The notes beneath the pieces were generated by a model. The model was not told the DNA's origin. It did no database searches and saw only the letters and a program-made list of their open reading frames with translations. From contig MHEE01000009.1 of NCBI GenBank assembly GCA_001805105.1, forward strand, positions 134,120 through 198,119: DNA of 64,000 nt. Direction: 5' to 3'. This stretch comes from Nitrospirae bacterium GWF2_44_13. Lineage in GTDB: Bacteria; Nitrospirota; Thermodesulfovibrionia; Thermodesulfovibrionales; UBA1546. Position 1 is the stretch's first letter. Every line of letters begins with the position of its first letter. A program made the translations under genes and the position numbers. Of this stretch, positions 51,777-61,128 are shown one piece after another.

Positions 51777-52088
51777 TCAACCTCGAAAAAAGCTCACATT
51801 CTCTATTTCTACTTCCTTAAGCTTCTTTAGGTCATCTTCCATCCTTTTCTTAAGCTTAAGCGCATCTGCCCATTTCGCATACTCTTCATCTTTGCCTTTC
51901 AAATCCCCGACAGCAAAATCCTTTACGAATTTTTCAGAAGATATGCCATATTTTTTTTCAAACTCCGCTATTATTCTGTTTGTGCTATTGAGTCCTATTT
52001 CAATGCGCTTAATCTCAGCCTGAATAGCCGATTGCATCAACTGGGACACCTCTTTATTGTCTTTAGCCTCAACCTTCAGCCTTGTCAT
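51777..52088 (-). CDS. Coiled-coil protein, possible orphan antitoxin
   Basis: 103 aa, largely helical and highly charged (SAIQAEIKRIEIGLNSTNRIIAEFEKKYG, then ALKLKKRMEDDLKKLKEVEIENV). This layout (MTRLKVEAKD start, two helices, FEKKYGISSEKF) looks like small proteins often encoded next to DUF6516-type toxins, but no toxin ORF follows in the 177 bases downstream. ATG follows GGAGGTGAGGG. It shares its promoter-leader with proB. Confidence 0.55.
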   Translation of the reverse strand: MTRLKVEAKDNKEVSQLMQSAIQAEIKRIEIGLNSTNRIIAEFEKKYGISSEKFVKDFAVGDLKGKDEEYAKWADALKLKKRMEDDLKKLKEVEIENVSFFRG

Positions 52089-52099
52089 ACCCTCACCTC

Positions 52100-52147
52100 C
52101 TTGCAGAATTATACCTCACTACGAGTCTTGCTGTCATCAGTTTTTAT
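52100..52147 (-). promoter_or_regulatory. Copy 2 of the 48-bp promoter-leader repeat
   Basis: ATGACA, 18 bases, TATAAT and TCTGCAAGGAGG on the minus strand: a near copy of the proB promoter, ending in the ribosome-binding site of the coiled-coil gene. Confidence 0.65.
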
Positions 52148-52322
52148 CCGCCCATTTACGTTTTATTGGATATTAAGACAATAGATTACTGGCGAGTGGA
52201 CTATCAATAACAACAAAATCATTGACGCAGTTTCACCGCGACGGCTGAACGAAGAGGCTTCCTTATTTTTATTTAATAGTCGCTGACCATATTTATTGCC
52301 TCTGATTTCATTTGTTAAATGC

Positions 52323-52619
52323 TTATTGCCCCACTAATGAAAGCCGCTTATCTGTAAATACACACAAGACTCCACCTTTAGTATGCATGACTTGGTAGTT
52401 AAAATCGCAGTATGCAGCAGCTATATTTAAGGGCAACTGTTCATTACCGAAGACCTTGGGGGCAAAGTAAACAAGTTCACCAGCTTTGCATTGTTTAGCA
52501 CCCGCGTCGTCAGAAACTTGGCATAGTTTCCTCTGATCAATTTTAGGGTTACTTTGATTGCACCCAGTAATGAATAATGATACGAGTACCACCACAGCTG
52601 TTGTTATTGTTTTCTTCAT
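52323..52619 (-). CDS. Small lipoprotein
   Basis: 98 aa. Type II signal peptide (MKKTITTAVVVLVSLFITGC) with lipobox FITGC; the mature part has Cys in RKLCQVSDDAGAKQC and AAYCDFNYQVMHTKGGVLC that could form disulfides. Family not recognised. ATG follows AGGAG. Probably an outer-membrane-anchored or inner-membrane periplasmic lipoprotein. Confidence 0.65.
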   Translation of the reverse strand: MKKTITTAVVVLVSLFITGCNQSNPKIDQRKLCQVSDDAGAKQCKAGELVYFAPKVFGNEQLPLNIAAAYCDFNYQVMHTKGGVLCVFTDKRLSLVGQ

Positions 52620-52740
52620 TTTTTCTCCTCTGCATGATGTTTAATGCATTTAACATTATATTTTATGCCCCAGGGGACTTAGTGTAATCCTCTCACTCTT
52701 TAGCCCCCACTCTTGCCCATTCACCAATTATAAAAATCTC

Positions 52741-53280
52741 TCACTTACGGCTTCTTTTTTTAACCTCTGCCTTGATAATCGCCCTCAGCTCGGAAATATA
52801 CGCCTGCGTAGCCTTCTCAACTGTTACATTGTTTCTCTCCATAAAAAAAATAGCCCACTGCTGCATGGCAATCTTGCCCGCCTCCGCAGCCCTCTGTCCC
52901 ACTGGTGATTTATAAAATGCAAGAATATTATCCAATTCATCTTCCGTAACATGCAGGCCGTAATAAACACCCCACGCATTCACCGCCTCTTCAGTAGTCC
53001 ATGCCGGTTTTGTTGCATTAAGGAATTTCTGATATGAATTTTCCAGAGCGGCAATGGTCGTTTTCTTTAACGCGGGAAACTGCTTTTTTGCCTCTCGCAG
53101 CATCTTGGGAGCGATTAATTTAACCTGCTCATGGCTGTAGGACCTTTGCTGTTCTATTATTTCATGCAAGCCCTGAATCTTCGCAAGTTCCTTAAGCTTG
53201 GCTGCCTTTGACGCCTCACCCGCAAACGCATACGATGCTGTCAGGAGCAGCAAAATAACAGAAAATCTAAGAACAATCAT
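52741..53280 (-). CDS. Exported DUF2059-type protein
   Basis: 179 aa. Signal peptide (1-20), then a helical domain with NAWGVYYGLHVTEDELDNILAFYKSPVGQRAAE, the typical DUF2059 block (FY.SP.G). Function of the family is unknown. ATG 53280 is chosen because GGAGGATTGTAAA precedes it; an earlier in-frame start at 53316 lies upstream of this ribosome site. Follows the cytochrome gene by 33 bases, so it belongs to the same operon. Confidence 0.8.
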   Translation of the reverse strand: MIVLRFSVILLLLTASYAFAGEASKAAKLKELAKIQGLHEIIEQQRSYSHEQVKLIAPKMLREAKKQFPALKKTTIAALENSYQKFLNATKPAWTTEEAVNAWGVYYGLHVTEDELDNILAFYKSPVGQRAAEAGKIAMQQWAIFFMERNNVTVEKATQAYISELRAIIKAEVKKRSRK

Positions 53281-53312
53281 TTTACAATCCTCCTTCTTGA
53301 GCTGCAATAACA

Positions 53313-54065
53313 TCAAAGGGTATTCAAAAATGCAACGATATTTTCCACATCTTCATCAAGGAGATATGAAAACGACGGCATATCTTTGTAAGGATTCCTT
53401 ATCTGATTTGCAGCATTTTCAGGTGTGGCAGGTTTTTTGCTCACCGGCAGAAGGGGATTTTTTAGAATGCCTTTATGTCCGGGTCCTACCTCCCTCTTGT
53501 TGCTGTAGGCGTCATGACAGAAATAACATTTTGATTCGTAAAGTTCTTTCCCCTTTCCGATGCTCTGGGGGTCTGTTTTCAGAACAATCTTAACCGTTTC
53601 TTTCACAGGCTCTTTTTTCAGGGAAACGGCTTCCATAAACGCCTTATCCGAGCCGAATTTGGTAATGAGCAGGTAATATCCTCCGGATGCCGCAAACATG
53701 GCAAACGAAATAAGCGCTATCAAAAACCCTATGATTTTTACCTGATTGTAAAACTGCCTGTATACCCTAACGATAGAGACTTTGAGGGCAAGAAGGATGA
53801 CTATAACAACAGCGGATAAGGAATGAAAGAGCGCACGAGCTGAAGGCTCCATCTTTGTCTTGATGATATACTCTATGCAGAAATAGCTTATGAAAAGAAA
53901 AAGTATGAAATAGAGAATTCCGTTTGCCCTGTGGATTTTTTTCAGTTTCTCAATATCATATTTCTTTTCGCTCCGTCCGAATATCTCAAGCATTGTGAAC
54001 ACTGCAACCACGGCTGAAACCAGAATGCCGATGCCCAGCAAAGATTTTAAGAAGAACACAGACAT
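53313..54065 (-). CDS. Membrane protein with C-terminal cytochrome c domain
   Basis: 250 aa. Four hydrophobic helices (residues about 5-150) then a soluble domain with one heme site SKCYFCHDAYS and axial Met in DMPSFSYLLDEDVENIVAFLN. Membrane-bound cytochrome c that could pass electrons to or from the periplasmic monoheme cytochrome encoded just upstream. A good terminator separates the two genes, so their expression may differ. Confidence 0.8.
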   Translation of the reverse strand: MSVFFLKSLLGIGILVSAVVAVFTMLEIFGRSEKKYDIEKLKKIHRANGILYFILFLFISYFCIEYIIKTKMEPSARALFHSLSAVVIVILLALKVSIVRVYRQFYNQVKIIGFLIALISFAMFAASGGYYLLITKFGSDKAFMEAVSLKKEPVKETVKIVLKTDPQSIGKGKELYESKCYFCHDAYSNKREVGPGHKGILKNPLLPVSKKPATPENAANQIRNPYKDMPSFSYLLDEDVENIVAFLNTL

Positions 54066-54080
54066 TAAATACCTCCTGAA

Positions 54081-54110
54081 TAATAAAAAAGGGAAGGCAT
54101 TACCCCTCCC
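54081..54110 (-). terminator. Rho-independent terminator after the monoheme cytochrome gene
   Basis: Minus strand GGGAGGGGTAATGCCTTCCC followed by TTTTTT and TATTATT: a GC-rich stem with one mismatch and a T-tract, 14 bases after the stop of the 54124-54492 gene. Confidence 0.7.
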
Positions 54111-54123
54111 CCCGAAAAGATTT

Positions 54124-54492
54124 TTAGTAACCCGCAGCTTTCTGTTTTACTTTACCTTTCAGAGACTTTATATAGGCAACCACATCCTTCATCTGGCCTG
54201 ATTTCGCGTCAATGACCTTTCCCATATTTGCATTTACAATGCAGAAATTAACAGCCTCTTCAAGGCTCTTCTGGGTCTTGCCCATTATCTTGAATTCTTT
54301 CTTGCCTGCGGCCTTTTCCAGACCCTTGCCGTTAGGATGGCATTCGTTGCATGCCTTCGAGCCTCCCGCAAACTTAGGATCTTCAAAGAGTGTCTTTCCC
54401 CTTTCTTCCGGCAGGTGTTTTTTTGCGAGGGCTACTGAAAAGGTTAAACCGAGAATTATAAGAAGCAGCAGAGATACTTTCATGATTTTCAT
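54124..54492 (-). CDS. Periplasmic monoheme cytochrome c
   Basis: 122 aa. Signal peptide (1-23), heme motif KACNECHPNGKG, and a c-type tail with axial Met candidate (VNANMGKVIDAKSGQMKDVVAYIKSL). Class I soluble electron carrier. ATG 54492 follows GGAGGTGAGACGG; the longer reading would include this site in its coding part. Preceded by acs on the same strand. Confidence 0.85.
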   Translation of the reverse strand: MKIMKVSLLLLIILGLTFSVALAKKHLPEERGKTLFEDPKFAGGSKACNECHPNGKGLEKAAGKKEFKIMGKTQKSLEEAVNFCIVNANMGKVIDAKSGQMKDVVAYIKSLKGKVKQKAAGY

Positions 54493-54562
54493 CCGTCTCA
54501 CCTCCTCTCTTATCCTAATTGTATAGAAGGAAAAGCTCTTTTGCAACAACTTAAGTTTGTTT

Positions 54563-56536
54563 CTAAAGCCTTCCTTTTATCAGATTGTCAACAACAGAAG
54601 GGTCTGCAAGGGTTGAGGTATCGCCAAGGTCTTCTATCTGTCCATGCGCTATTTTTCTGAGTATCCTTCTCATTATCTTGCCGCTTCTTGTCTTTGGCAA
54701 TCCCGGAGCAAATTGTAATTTATCAGGAGTTGCGATCGGCCCTATGACTGTCCTTACGTGCCCGACGAGTATTTTCTTAAGTTCTTCCGAAGGCTGCTTG
54801 CCGTCTTTTAATGTAACATAAGCATATATGCCCTCTCCCTTTATCTCATGGGGAAAACCGACAACCGCAGCTTCTGCAACTGCCTCGTGGCTTACGAGCG
54901 CCGACTCAACCTCTGCAGTTCCAAGCCTATGGCCTGAGATATTTATAACATCATCTATTCTTCCCATTAGCCAGTAATCGCCGTCCTCATCAACCCTTGC
55001 CCCGTCTCCGGTTAAATATTTGCCTTTGAAACGTGAAAAGTATACTTCTTTAACCCTTTTGTTTTCAGAGTCTCCGTAAGTGCCCCTTATCATTCCGGGC
55101 CACGGCTTTTCAATCACAAGGTAACCGCCCTCATTCACTCCTGCCGGCGAGCCGTCCTCTTTTAAGACTTTCGGAACAACACCGGGAAAGGGCCTGTTTG
55201 CAGAGCCGGGCTTTAAAGTCATTGCTCCCGGCAGAGGCGTTATGAGAATGCCGCCTGTCTCTGTCTGCCACCATGTATCAACAATGGGAAGTTTTTCTTT
55301 CCCTATATTGATGTGATACCACATCCATGCTTCAGGATTTATCGGCTCTCCTACTGTGCCGAGAAGCCTCAAAGATGAAAGGTCATGACTTTTCGCCCAG
55401 CTTTCACCTTCTTTCATCAATGCCCTTATCGCAGTCGGAGCCGTGTAAAAGATATTGACCTTATGTTTGTCAACTATATCCCAGAACCTGCCGGGATTCG
55501 GATATGTCGGAATGCCCTCAAACATAAGGCTTGTGGCTCCGCTGCTCAACGGCCCGTAGACAATGTAGCTGTGGCCCGTGACCCACCCTATATCTGCGGT
55601 GCAGAAATGGATATCTTCCTCGTGATAATCAAATATCCACTTGAAAGTGAGGTTCGTAAAAAGCATGTATCCGGCTGTCGTATGAAGCACGCCCTTTGGC
55701 TTTCCTGTTGAGCCTGATGTGTAAAGTATAAAAAGCGGGTCTTCCGCATCCATTTTCTCGGGCTCACAGTAGTTCATGATATCAGGCGAAGCCATCTCTT
55801 CATGCCACCACAAGTCCCTGTTGGGTTCCATATCAATACCGTCAACCCTTCTTACCACTATCATTTTTTCCACTGTCGGACATTCATGAAGCGCTACATC
55901 CGCATTCGCCTTAAGGGCAACCATCCTTCCGCCTCTAACACCCTTGTCCGAGGTAATCACGAGCTTAGCCTTGCAGTCCTGAATCCTGTCCCTTAATGCC
56001 TGAGCGCTGAATCCTCCAAAGACAATGCTGTGTATGGCCCCGATTCTCGCACACGCAAGCATGGAAATCGCAAGTTCAGGGATCATTGGAAGATAGATAG
56101 TGACCCTGTCGCCTTTCTTCACTCCGTGTTTTTTCAGGACATTTGCAAACCTGTTCACCTCGTAATAAAGCTGCTGATATGTGTATGTTTTATAGCTTCC
56201 GTCATCCGCTTCCCATATTATTGCCGCCTTGTTTCTGGCCGGGGTATTTACAAATCTGTCAAGGCAGTTATACGATGCGTTCAGGCTGCCGCCCTGAAAC
56301 CACTTTATCTCAGGTTTTTCAAAATTATATTCAAGAACTTTATCCCACTTTTTATACCATGAAAGATTTTTCTCGGCCATCTCAGCCCAGAACCCGTCAG
56401 TGTCTTCCACTGACCGTTTATAAAGTTTTTCATATTCTTTCATGCTCTTTATATGCGCTTTTTTGCTGAACTCTTTTGACGGCGGAAATGTCCTGTTCTC
56501 TGCCATCAGAACTTCAATGCCTTTTGTGCCTGACAT
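54563..56536 (-). CDS. acs: Acetyl-CoA synthetase (AMP-forming)
   Basis: 657 aa, the usual length. ATP-binding [12 protein letters not shown], substrate Trp in [30 protein letters not shown] hinge, and the C-terminal TRSGKIMRR with the Lys acetylated by Pat-type enzymes. Activates acetate. ATG follows AGGAGG. A small membrane-protein gene, truncated by a frameshift, precedes it. Confidence 0.97.
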   Translation of the reverse strand: MSGTKGIEVLMAENRTFPPSKEFSKKAHIKSMKEYEKLYKRSVEDTDGFWAEMAEKNLSWYKKWDKVLEYNFEKPEIKWFQGGSLNASYNCLDRFVNTPARNKAAIIWEADDGSYKTYTYQQLYYEVNRFANVLKKHGVKKGDRVTIYLPMIPELAISMLACARIGAIHSIVFGGFSAQALRDRIQDCKAKLVITSDKGVRGGRMVALKANADVALHECPTVEKMIVVRRVDGIDMEPNRDLWWHEEMASPDIMNYCEPEKMDAEDPLFILYTSGSTGKPKGVLHTTAGYMLFTNLTFKWIFDYHEEDIHFCTADIGWVTGHSYIVYGPLSSGATSLMFEGIPTYPNPGRFWDIVDKHKVNIFYTAPTAIRALMKEGESWAKSHDLSSLRLLGTVGEPINPEAWMWYHINIGKEKLPIVDTWWQTETGGILITPLPGAMTLKPGSANRPFPGVVPKVLKEDGSPAGVNEGGYLVIEKPWPGMIRGTYGDSENKRVKEVYFSRFKGKYLTGDGARVDEDGDYWLMGRIDDVINISGHRLGTAEVESALVSHEAVAEAAVVGFPHEIKGEGIYAYVTLKDGKQPSEELKKILVGHVRTVIGPIATPDKLQFAPGLPKTRSGKIMRRILRKIAHGQIEDLGDTSTLADPSVVDNLIKGRL

Positions 56537-56600
56537 ATAGCCTCCTATTTATGCTGGATTGCTGTTTTGAACGCAATAAGCAAAATACAAATTATTACAA

Positions 56601-56744
56601 TTATAAAGATTGCGCTTGCCGGTATGCAACTCTCCTTACCAGAAAAAGATAGACGGGCAGATTATGTTTGAATATGCCTATGATAGGCCAGCCAAAAAGG
56701 ATAAGGCCGATAGCGAAAAGAAAAACCCATATGTCTCTTCTCAT
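56601..56744 (-). CDS. Small membrane protein upstream of acs, likely frameshifted
   Basis: 47 aa: MRRDIWVFLFAIGLILFGWP, then IIGIFKHNLPVYLF. Small proteins of this pattern are often found next to acetate-use genes and normally continue into a second hydrophobic helix. Here a helix (ASAIFIIVIICILLIAFK) is present but in the next frame, after a shift near YLF. Either the gene is decayed or there is a one-base sequence error. No clear Shine-Dalgarno. Confidence 0.5.
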   Translation of the reverse strand: MRRDIWVFLFAIGLILFGWPIIGIFKHNLPVYLFLVRRVAYRQAQSL

Positions 56745-56781
56745 AATTTTGCCGTATTACAGCAAATACCACCCTTCAAGT

Positions 56782-56823
56782 CATGGGCAGGGAGGCATAA
56801 TTATCCCTTCATTCTCGCCCATG
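56782..56823. repeat. Inverted repeat before the small membrane protein
   Basis: CATGGGC and GCCCATG, 28 bases apart, upstream of the 56744 ATG and downstream of the 20-aa peptide. Weak; role unknown. Confidence 0.3.
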
Positions 56824-56866
56824 ACAATACTTTTCTACGCCTGCCCTTAAACACAGGCGCTTCCAT

Positions 56867-56929
56867 TTAGCATGAACCCTTGCATTTGCATGTCGCGGCG
56901 CATTTCTTCGTTGCCTTTCTTATCTTCAT
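56867..56929 (-). CDS. 20-aa Cys/Lys peptide, copy 2
   Basis: ORF of 20 codons: MKIRKATKKCAATCKCKGSC. ATG is 4-5 bases after AGGTGA preceded by GGGAGG. Same length and pattern as the ORF at 10716-10778 (identical at positions 1-3, 5, 8, 9, 14-16, 19, 20). Lies 21 bases after the HD-GYP gene stop. The two loci share no other similarity, so convergence on this pattern through non-coding drift is unlikely. Function unknown. Confidence 0.6.
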   Translation of the reverse strand: MKIRKATKKCAATCKCKGSC

Positions 56930-56950
56930 AAAATCACCTCCCTTCCCTTT

Positions 56951-58369
56951 TCAGAGCAAATATTCGGCGAGATTAATCCTGTATTTATTAGGGTCCAGTG
57001 TCTTAACAATAGTTCTCTGGAATTTCCCGTCAGTGGCTTTTTCCGTGAGATCAACAAAATATCTGTCTGTCCTTTCTCCTTTGCTGTTAATGACAACCAT
57101 AACCTTGGGCCTGTCTAAAAAAGCGCTATCGCTCTGATAGACAAGCCCCATCTCTTTTGAATCAAGCATAACGAGAGTCCCCACAGGAAATACACCTATC
57201 ATATTAATAAAAAATTTAAAAAGAATGGGATCAAGCTGCGTCCCTGCCCTCTCCATCATAAGGCTCAGCGCCCTGTCAGGAGGCATCGGAATTCTTGAAT
57301 AAACCCGCGCTGATGTCATGCCGTCATACTGGTCGGCAAGGCTTATTATTTTTGAATAGAAATCCAGTTCATACGATTCCCTCGTTTTAGGGTATCCTGA
57401 AAGGTCATGGTACATATGATGCTCAAATGCAACAATAGCTGCCCTCGCTACCGTAGCGTCTATACCCCTCATTTTCAGTATAGCCCTCACGCCCCAGAAC
57501 GGGTGTTTTTGCACCATGTGCCATTCATCATCAGTAAAACTGGTCGGTTTATTCAACACCTCGCTGGGTATTTCTATTTTGCCTATATCATGAAACAGCG
57601 CAACAAGGCCCAGTTCTGTCAGAGCCCTCTTGCTCAGTCCGAGTCTCTGCGCAAGAGCAACAGCGAGTATGCTTACATTAACCGAATGGTGATATGTATA
57701 CTCATCATAATCCTTAATTGCAGTCATGCCAAGGAGCAGCTGCTCTTCTTCAAGTATCAGGTCTACCATAGACTCCACTACTCTCTTCGCCTTTTTTATG
57801 TTTACCTTTTCACCTGACTTGATTTTGCTTACGACGCCTCTCGTATATGAAACAGCGTTAAAATATGATTTCTTTATCATTTTCCTGACGTCAGAACTGC
57901 CCTCCGTTTTTTCCTCATCTCGTATCTTCCTCAGCCTGCCGACTCCTAAACTGCTGACATGCGCAATCTCTTCTGCAAGCGCCTCAAAAGACTCCAGAGA
58001 GGAAGCTGAAGCTATGAAGGCCCTTAAAAAGCTCTGCATATCTTCAGATTTTAAGGCGTTTCTGAACACAATACTGCCCAATTCTCTCTTCTTGAATTCC
58101 CGCACGAGAAAATCAAAACTCGGAAGATATTCCAGAGGGTATCTTATCCTTGCTTCATTAAGGTAGAAAAACTCGCCCCCGAGTTCAAGAACCAGTTCTC
58201 CTTCAGATAAAATCAAGGGGTTTGTAATCGCAGTAAACTTCTCTATCGCCGTAGTCACGGCAATATTGCCGGGGTCATGGATAGCGGCAGTCCTTATAAT
58301 AACTGCAAGCTGGTTTACTATGTCTTTGGCCTTTTTAAATACCTCTTCCCTGCTTTCCTTATTGGCCAT
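56951..58369 (-). CDS. HD-GYP domain phosphohydrolase
   Basis: 472 aa. N-terminal region of about 200 residues without a recognised domain, then an HD-GYP domain: HHSVNVSILAVALAQRLGLS, HDIGKIEIP, EHHMYHDLSGYPK (GYP with the preceding HHxxxDGxG altered), ISLADQYDGMTSARVY. Predicted c-di-GMP phosphodiesterase. The ATG is inside the end of the HEAT gene (11-base overlap), so the two are co-translated. Confidence 0.85.
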   Translation of the reverse strand: MANKESREEVFKKAKDIVNQLAVIIRTAAIHDPGNIAVTTAIEKFTAITNPLILSEGELVLELGGEFFYLNEARIRYPLEYLPSFDFLVREFKKRELGSIVFRNALKSEDMQSFLRAFIASASSLESFEALAEEIAHVSSLGVGRLRKIRDEEKTEGSSDVRKMIKKSYFNAVSYTRGVVSKIKSGEKVNIKKAKRVVESMVDLILEEEQLLLGMTAIKDYDEYTYHHSVNVSILAVALAQRLGLSKRALTELGLVALFHDIGKIEIPSEVLNKPTSFTDDEWHMVQKHPFWGVRAILKMRGIDATVARAAIVAFEHHMYHDLSGYPKTRESYELDFYSKIISLADQYDGMTSARVYSRIPMPPDRALSLMMERAGTQLDPILFKFFINMIGVFPVGTLVMLDSKEMGLVYQSDSAFLDRPKVMVVINSKGERTDRYFVDLTEKATDGKFQRTIVKTLDPNKYRINLAEYLL

Positions 58370-60002
58370 ATTCTATCCTTTTAATTGCGGAATAGACGTA
58401 TTCTCTCAGGAGCTTATTTTTTGACTCCTTTGCCTTATGCAGCAATGGCAGCGCATCTTTGTTTCCCATCAATCCAAGGCAGTATGCCGCGCACGCCCTG
58501 TTTTCATCATTAAATGCTCTCTTAAAAAATACTTTCTTTCTGAAAGTCTTCATCAAAAATTCCACCACATCATTATCTTTCCACCGGGAAAGCACCTCAT
58601 AAAATTCTTTTTTCTCGCTGAACTCAGTCTTTACGAAAACCGCATTTGTCATCCTCTGGAGTATTATGCTTTTAGCGGTTGCTGAGTGGATATTGCCCAG
58701 AGCCCTTGCCGCAGCAGTCCTTATCTGAACCTCGGGGTCATTAAAGCACTCCCTTAACGCCGGAAACACTCCCGGAGTTCCGAGTTCCCCCAGAGCCTTT
58801 ATCCCTTCCTTTCTGACCCTTATATCGCTGTGATTTACTGTCTTAAGGAGATAATCCACAGCGACTTTGTCGCCTATTTTTCCAAGTATATAGATAATAT
58901 TCCTGACAACGTACCACCTCGAATCATACAGCCCCTTTGCAAGGCTCTGTATGTCTTTTTTTCCTAAAGATATTAAAGCATTAATGACATTCTTTCTTGC
59001 GGGAATACTTTTGAGCTCTCCGAGTATTGTTATGAACGGCTGAATAGCATTCTTATCAAGAAATGCCACATATTCATCCCATATCTTTTCGTTTATCTCG
59101 ATTCCGCTGTCAAGTAATTCGCCAAGCAGCTTTATTGTGGCTTCAAATCCCAGAAAAGAAAAAACCATATTCAGATTTTTCCTGGCGTCATCGGCAATGG
59201 CTGGGCCGCCGATAACCTCTCTTGTTTTCCTCAAGATATGAAGCGCTGTCTCCAAATCGCCATGTGTTATTGAAAACTCTATAATGCTGTTCAGAAAATG
59301 CACCACATCTTCGTATTCGCTTTTATTCTCAGCCTGATAAAGCATTTCGAAAATAATTGTGACAAGCTTGCCTGTTTTGTCATGAGCATCCTTGTCTATC
59401 TCTTTAACAATAGTATGAAGGTCCTTATCCGTCAGAGGGACTATCACTGCATCTTTAACGCCTTCTTCGTTAAATGAATCCTCGTATGCCTTTGACAGTT
59501 CATCTCCATCCGACGCCTTATCTTTTACCTCCCTTACCGCCTCGCTCTCGTAATCCTCATCTTCGGTAAGAAACGCCTCGTCAACAACATATTTTACATT
59601 CTGGAAATCCCTCTCCCACAGAAGCGTCACTACATCATCGTCAAGAACTTCCCTGTCATAATCAACGGTAAGAATTTTCAGGAAATCTTCAAGTTCCTTT
59701 ACGGAAAATCCCTTCTTGAAAGTTATTTCTCTCAAGCCGTCCTTAAAGAAAAAAAGCGCTATATTGTCTTCTTTCTGGGAGTTGTAATATATCTGTTCGG
59801 AATCGCAGAAGAGCTCATTCTGCTTTATCTTGAATGTCAGTTCGTCTTTGTAATCAAAAAAGTTTCTGAACTTTGCATTAGTATCCTCAATAGTCTTGGC
59901 ATACATCGGATTGGTATCGGGATACATCCTGAAAGTTTTTTTGGCCTTAAGAAGCGCCTGAACTATCTCCTTTGCCACCCTTATGTCATCAAGCAATTCC
60001 AT
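58359..60002 (-). CDS. HEAT-repeat protein
   Basis: 547 aa, soluble. N-terminal half acidic and unassigned; C-terminal half carries HEAT/PBS-lyase-like repeats (GLYDSRWYVVRNIIYILGKIGD, DIRVRKEGIKALGELGTPGVFPALREC, DPEVQIRTAAARALGNI). Presumably a protein-interaction scaffold for the HD-GYP protein. Partner genes of this HEAT/HD-GYP type are often together in Deltaproteobacteria and Nitrospirota by my recollection; not verified. Confidence 0.8.
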   Translation of the reverse strand: MELLDDIRVAKEIVQALLKAKKTFRMYPDTNPMYAKTIEDTNAKFRNFFDYKDELTFKIKQNELFCDSEQIYYNSQKEDNIALFFFKDGLREITFKKGFSVKELEDFLKILTVDYDREVLDDDVVTLLWERDFQNVKYVVDEAFLTEDEDYESEAVREVKDKASDGDELSKAYEDSFNEEGVKDAVIVPLTDKDLHTIVKEIDKDAHDKTGKLVTIIFEMLYQAENKSEYEDVVHFLNSIIEFSITHGDLETALHILRKTREVIGGPAIADDARKNLNMVFSFLGFEATIKLLGELLDSGIEINEKIWDEYVAFLDKNAIQPFITILGELKSIPARKNVINALISLGKKDIQSLAKGLYDSRWYVVRNIIYILGKIGDKVAVDYLLKTVNHSDIRVRKEGIKALGELGTPGVFPALRECFNDPEVQIRTAAARALGNIHSATAKSIILQRMTNAVFVKTEFSEKKEFYEVLSRWKDNDVVEFLMKTFRKKVFFKRAFNDENRACAAYCLGLMGNKDALPLLHKAKESKNKLLREYVYSAIKRIEYGQ

Positions 60003-60003
60003 G

Positions 60004-60288
60004 CTACACCATCACTATCCTTCGTTCTCTCGCAAAGTTCTTGATTATCATCAACGAGGAATACAGCCTCTGCAGCCTTACATTCCTCATCCTAAGAGAC
60101 GGCTGATCACTGAGATCAACCTTCTCTCCCCTGATAGTTATCTGCACTTGCATTATTTCGTGATACAGCCCTGTGAGGGAATCGATATCAAGCGGCTTGA
60201 GAAACAACGGATTAACCGTTACATAGCCGTCGGCTATGTCATACGCCATAGCCTTAAGGCTTTTCCCTCTTATGCTGCTAACTGGCAT
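60004..60288 (-). CDS. Conserved small hypothetical protein between tatC and HEAT
   Basis: 94 aa, no family recognised. Contains YVTVNPLFLKPLDIDSLTGLYHEIMQVQITIRGEKVDLSD and a basic C-terminal helix (RLYSSLMIIKNFARERR). Overlaps the tatC stop region by 11 bases and is followed within 2 bases by the HEAT gene, so it is translated with them. Confidence 0.6.
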   Translation of the reverse strand: MPVSSIRGKSLKAMAYDIADGYVTVNPLFLKPLDIDSLTGLYHEIMQVQITIRGEKVDLSDQPSLRMRNVRLQRLYSSLMIIKNFARERRIVMV

Positions 60289-61069
60289 CTGTTGTTTTTC
60301 CCCTCACGAATATCCTTGACACGAGAATACCTACCTCATAAAGGATTATGATGGGGATAGCCATCAGGGTCTGATTAAATATATCAGGTGTTGGAGTGAG
60401 TATGGCAGCTAAGATAAAGGCGGCCAATACGGCATACTTTCTGTTTTTTGCGAGTGTCTTGGCAGTTACAATCCCCATGCGTGCAAGAAAGATAATTACA
60501 ATAGGCAGTTCAAAAACAGCTCCAAATGCAAGTATAAACTTAAGGCAAAAATCCACATACAGCCCCACCGACAGCATAGGCATCAGAACATCGCCTAACT
60601 TGTAGGTTAAAAGAAACCCCATTGCAAACGGCAGCACCATAAAAAAACAAAAAAGAGCTCCGGCTACAAAGAGGCCTGTTGCTGAAATGACAAATGGGAA
60701 CACATACTTCTTTTCCCTTACAAGAAGGCCCGGCGATATAAACTTCCACAGCTGGTGAAATATTACAGGCAAGGCAAGCACCAGAGCGGCTACAAATGAC
60801 ACTTTCATGCTCATCCAGAAAGCCTCGGCAGGCGCCAGAAATACAAGCTTCGTAGTCTGAGAAAGTTTTTCCTGAGGGATTATGCTTATAAAAGGATTTT
60901 CCATGGAAAAGGACAGGTTGTATTTAAGCGGAAACATGATGGATCTAAAAAGTTCTTCGGAATAGTTAAACGCAACCATAAAAGCTATTAGCAGGGCAGT
61001 CAGGGATATGGTAATCCTCTTTCTGAGTTCTCCGAGATGTTCTATAAGGGGCATTCTTTCATTTTCCAT
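60278..61069 (-). CDS. tatC: Sec-independent protein translocase TatC
   Basis: 263 aa, six helices. MPLIEHLGELRKRI at the N terminus with the Tat signal-binding Glu residues, FVFPFVISATGLFVAGALFCFF, and the Glu/Pro loop FELPIVIIFL. Main receptor of the twin-arginine translocase. ATG 61069 is preferred over GTG 61081 because a TGAGGA lies just upstream. Partner tatB is the next gene upstream. Confidence 0.95.
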   Translation of the reverse strand: MENERMPLIEHLGELRKRITISLTALLIAFMVAFNYSEELFRSIMFPLKYNLSFSMENPFISIIPQEKLSQTTKLVFLAPAEAFWMSMKVSFVAALVLALPVIFHQLWKFISPGLLVREKKYVFPFVISATGLFVAGALFCFFMVLPFAMGFLLTYKLGDVLMPMLSVGLYVDFCLKFILAFGAVFELPIVIIFLARMGIVTAKTLAKNRKYAVLAAFILAAILTPTPDIFNQTLMAIPIIILYEVGILVSRIFVRGKTTDAS

Positions 61070-61128
61070 ATTCCTCACCACGCATGAGCAGAAAGCTTAA
61101 GGGTTTGAAATATGTAATCTCTCAACAT

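Noticed and set aside
56782..56823. CATGGGC inverted repeat considered as a riboswitch or terminator
   Set aside because: The loop is long, no conserved riboswitch core is seen and no T-tract follows.
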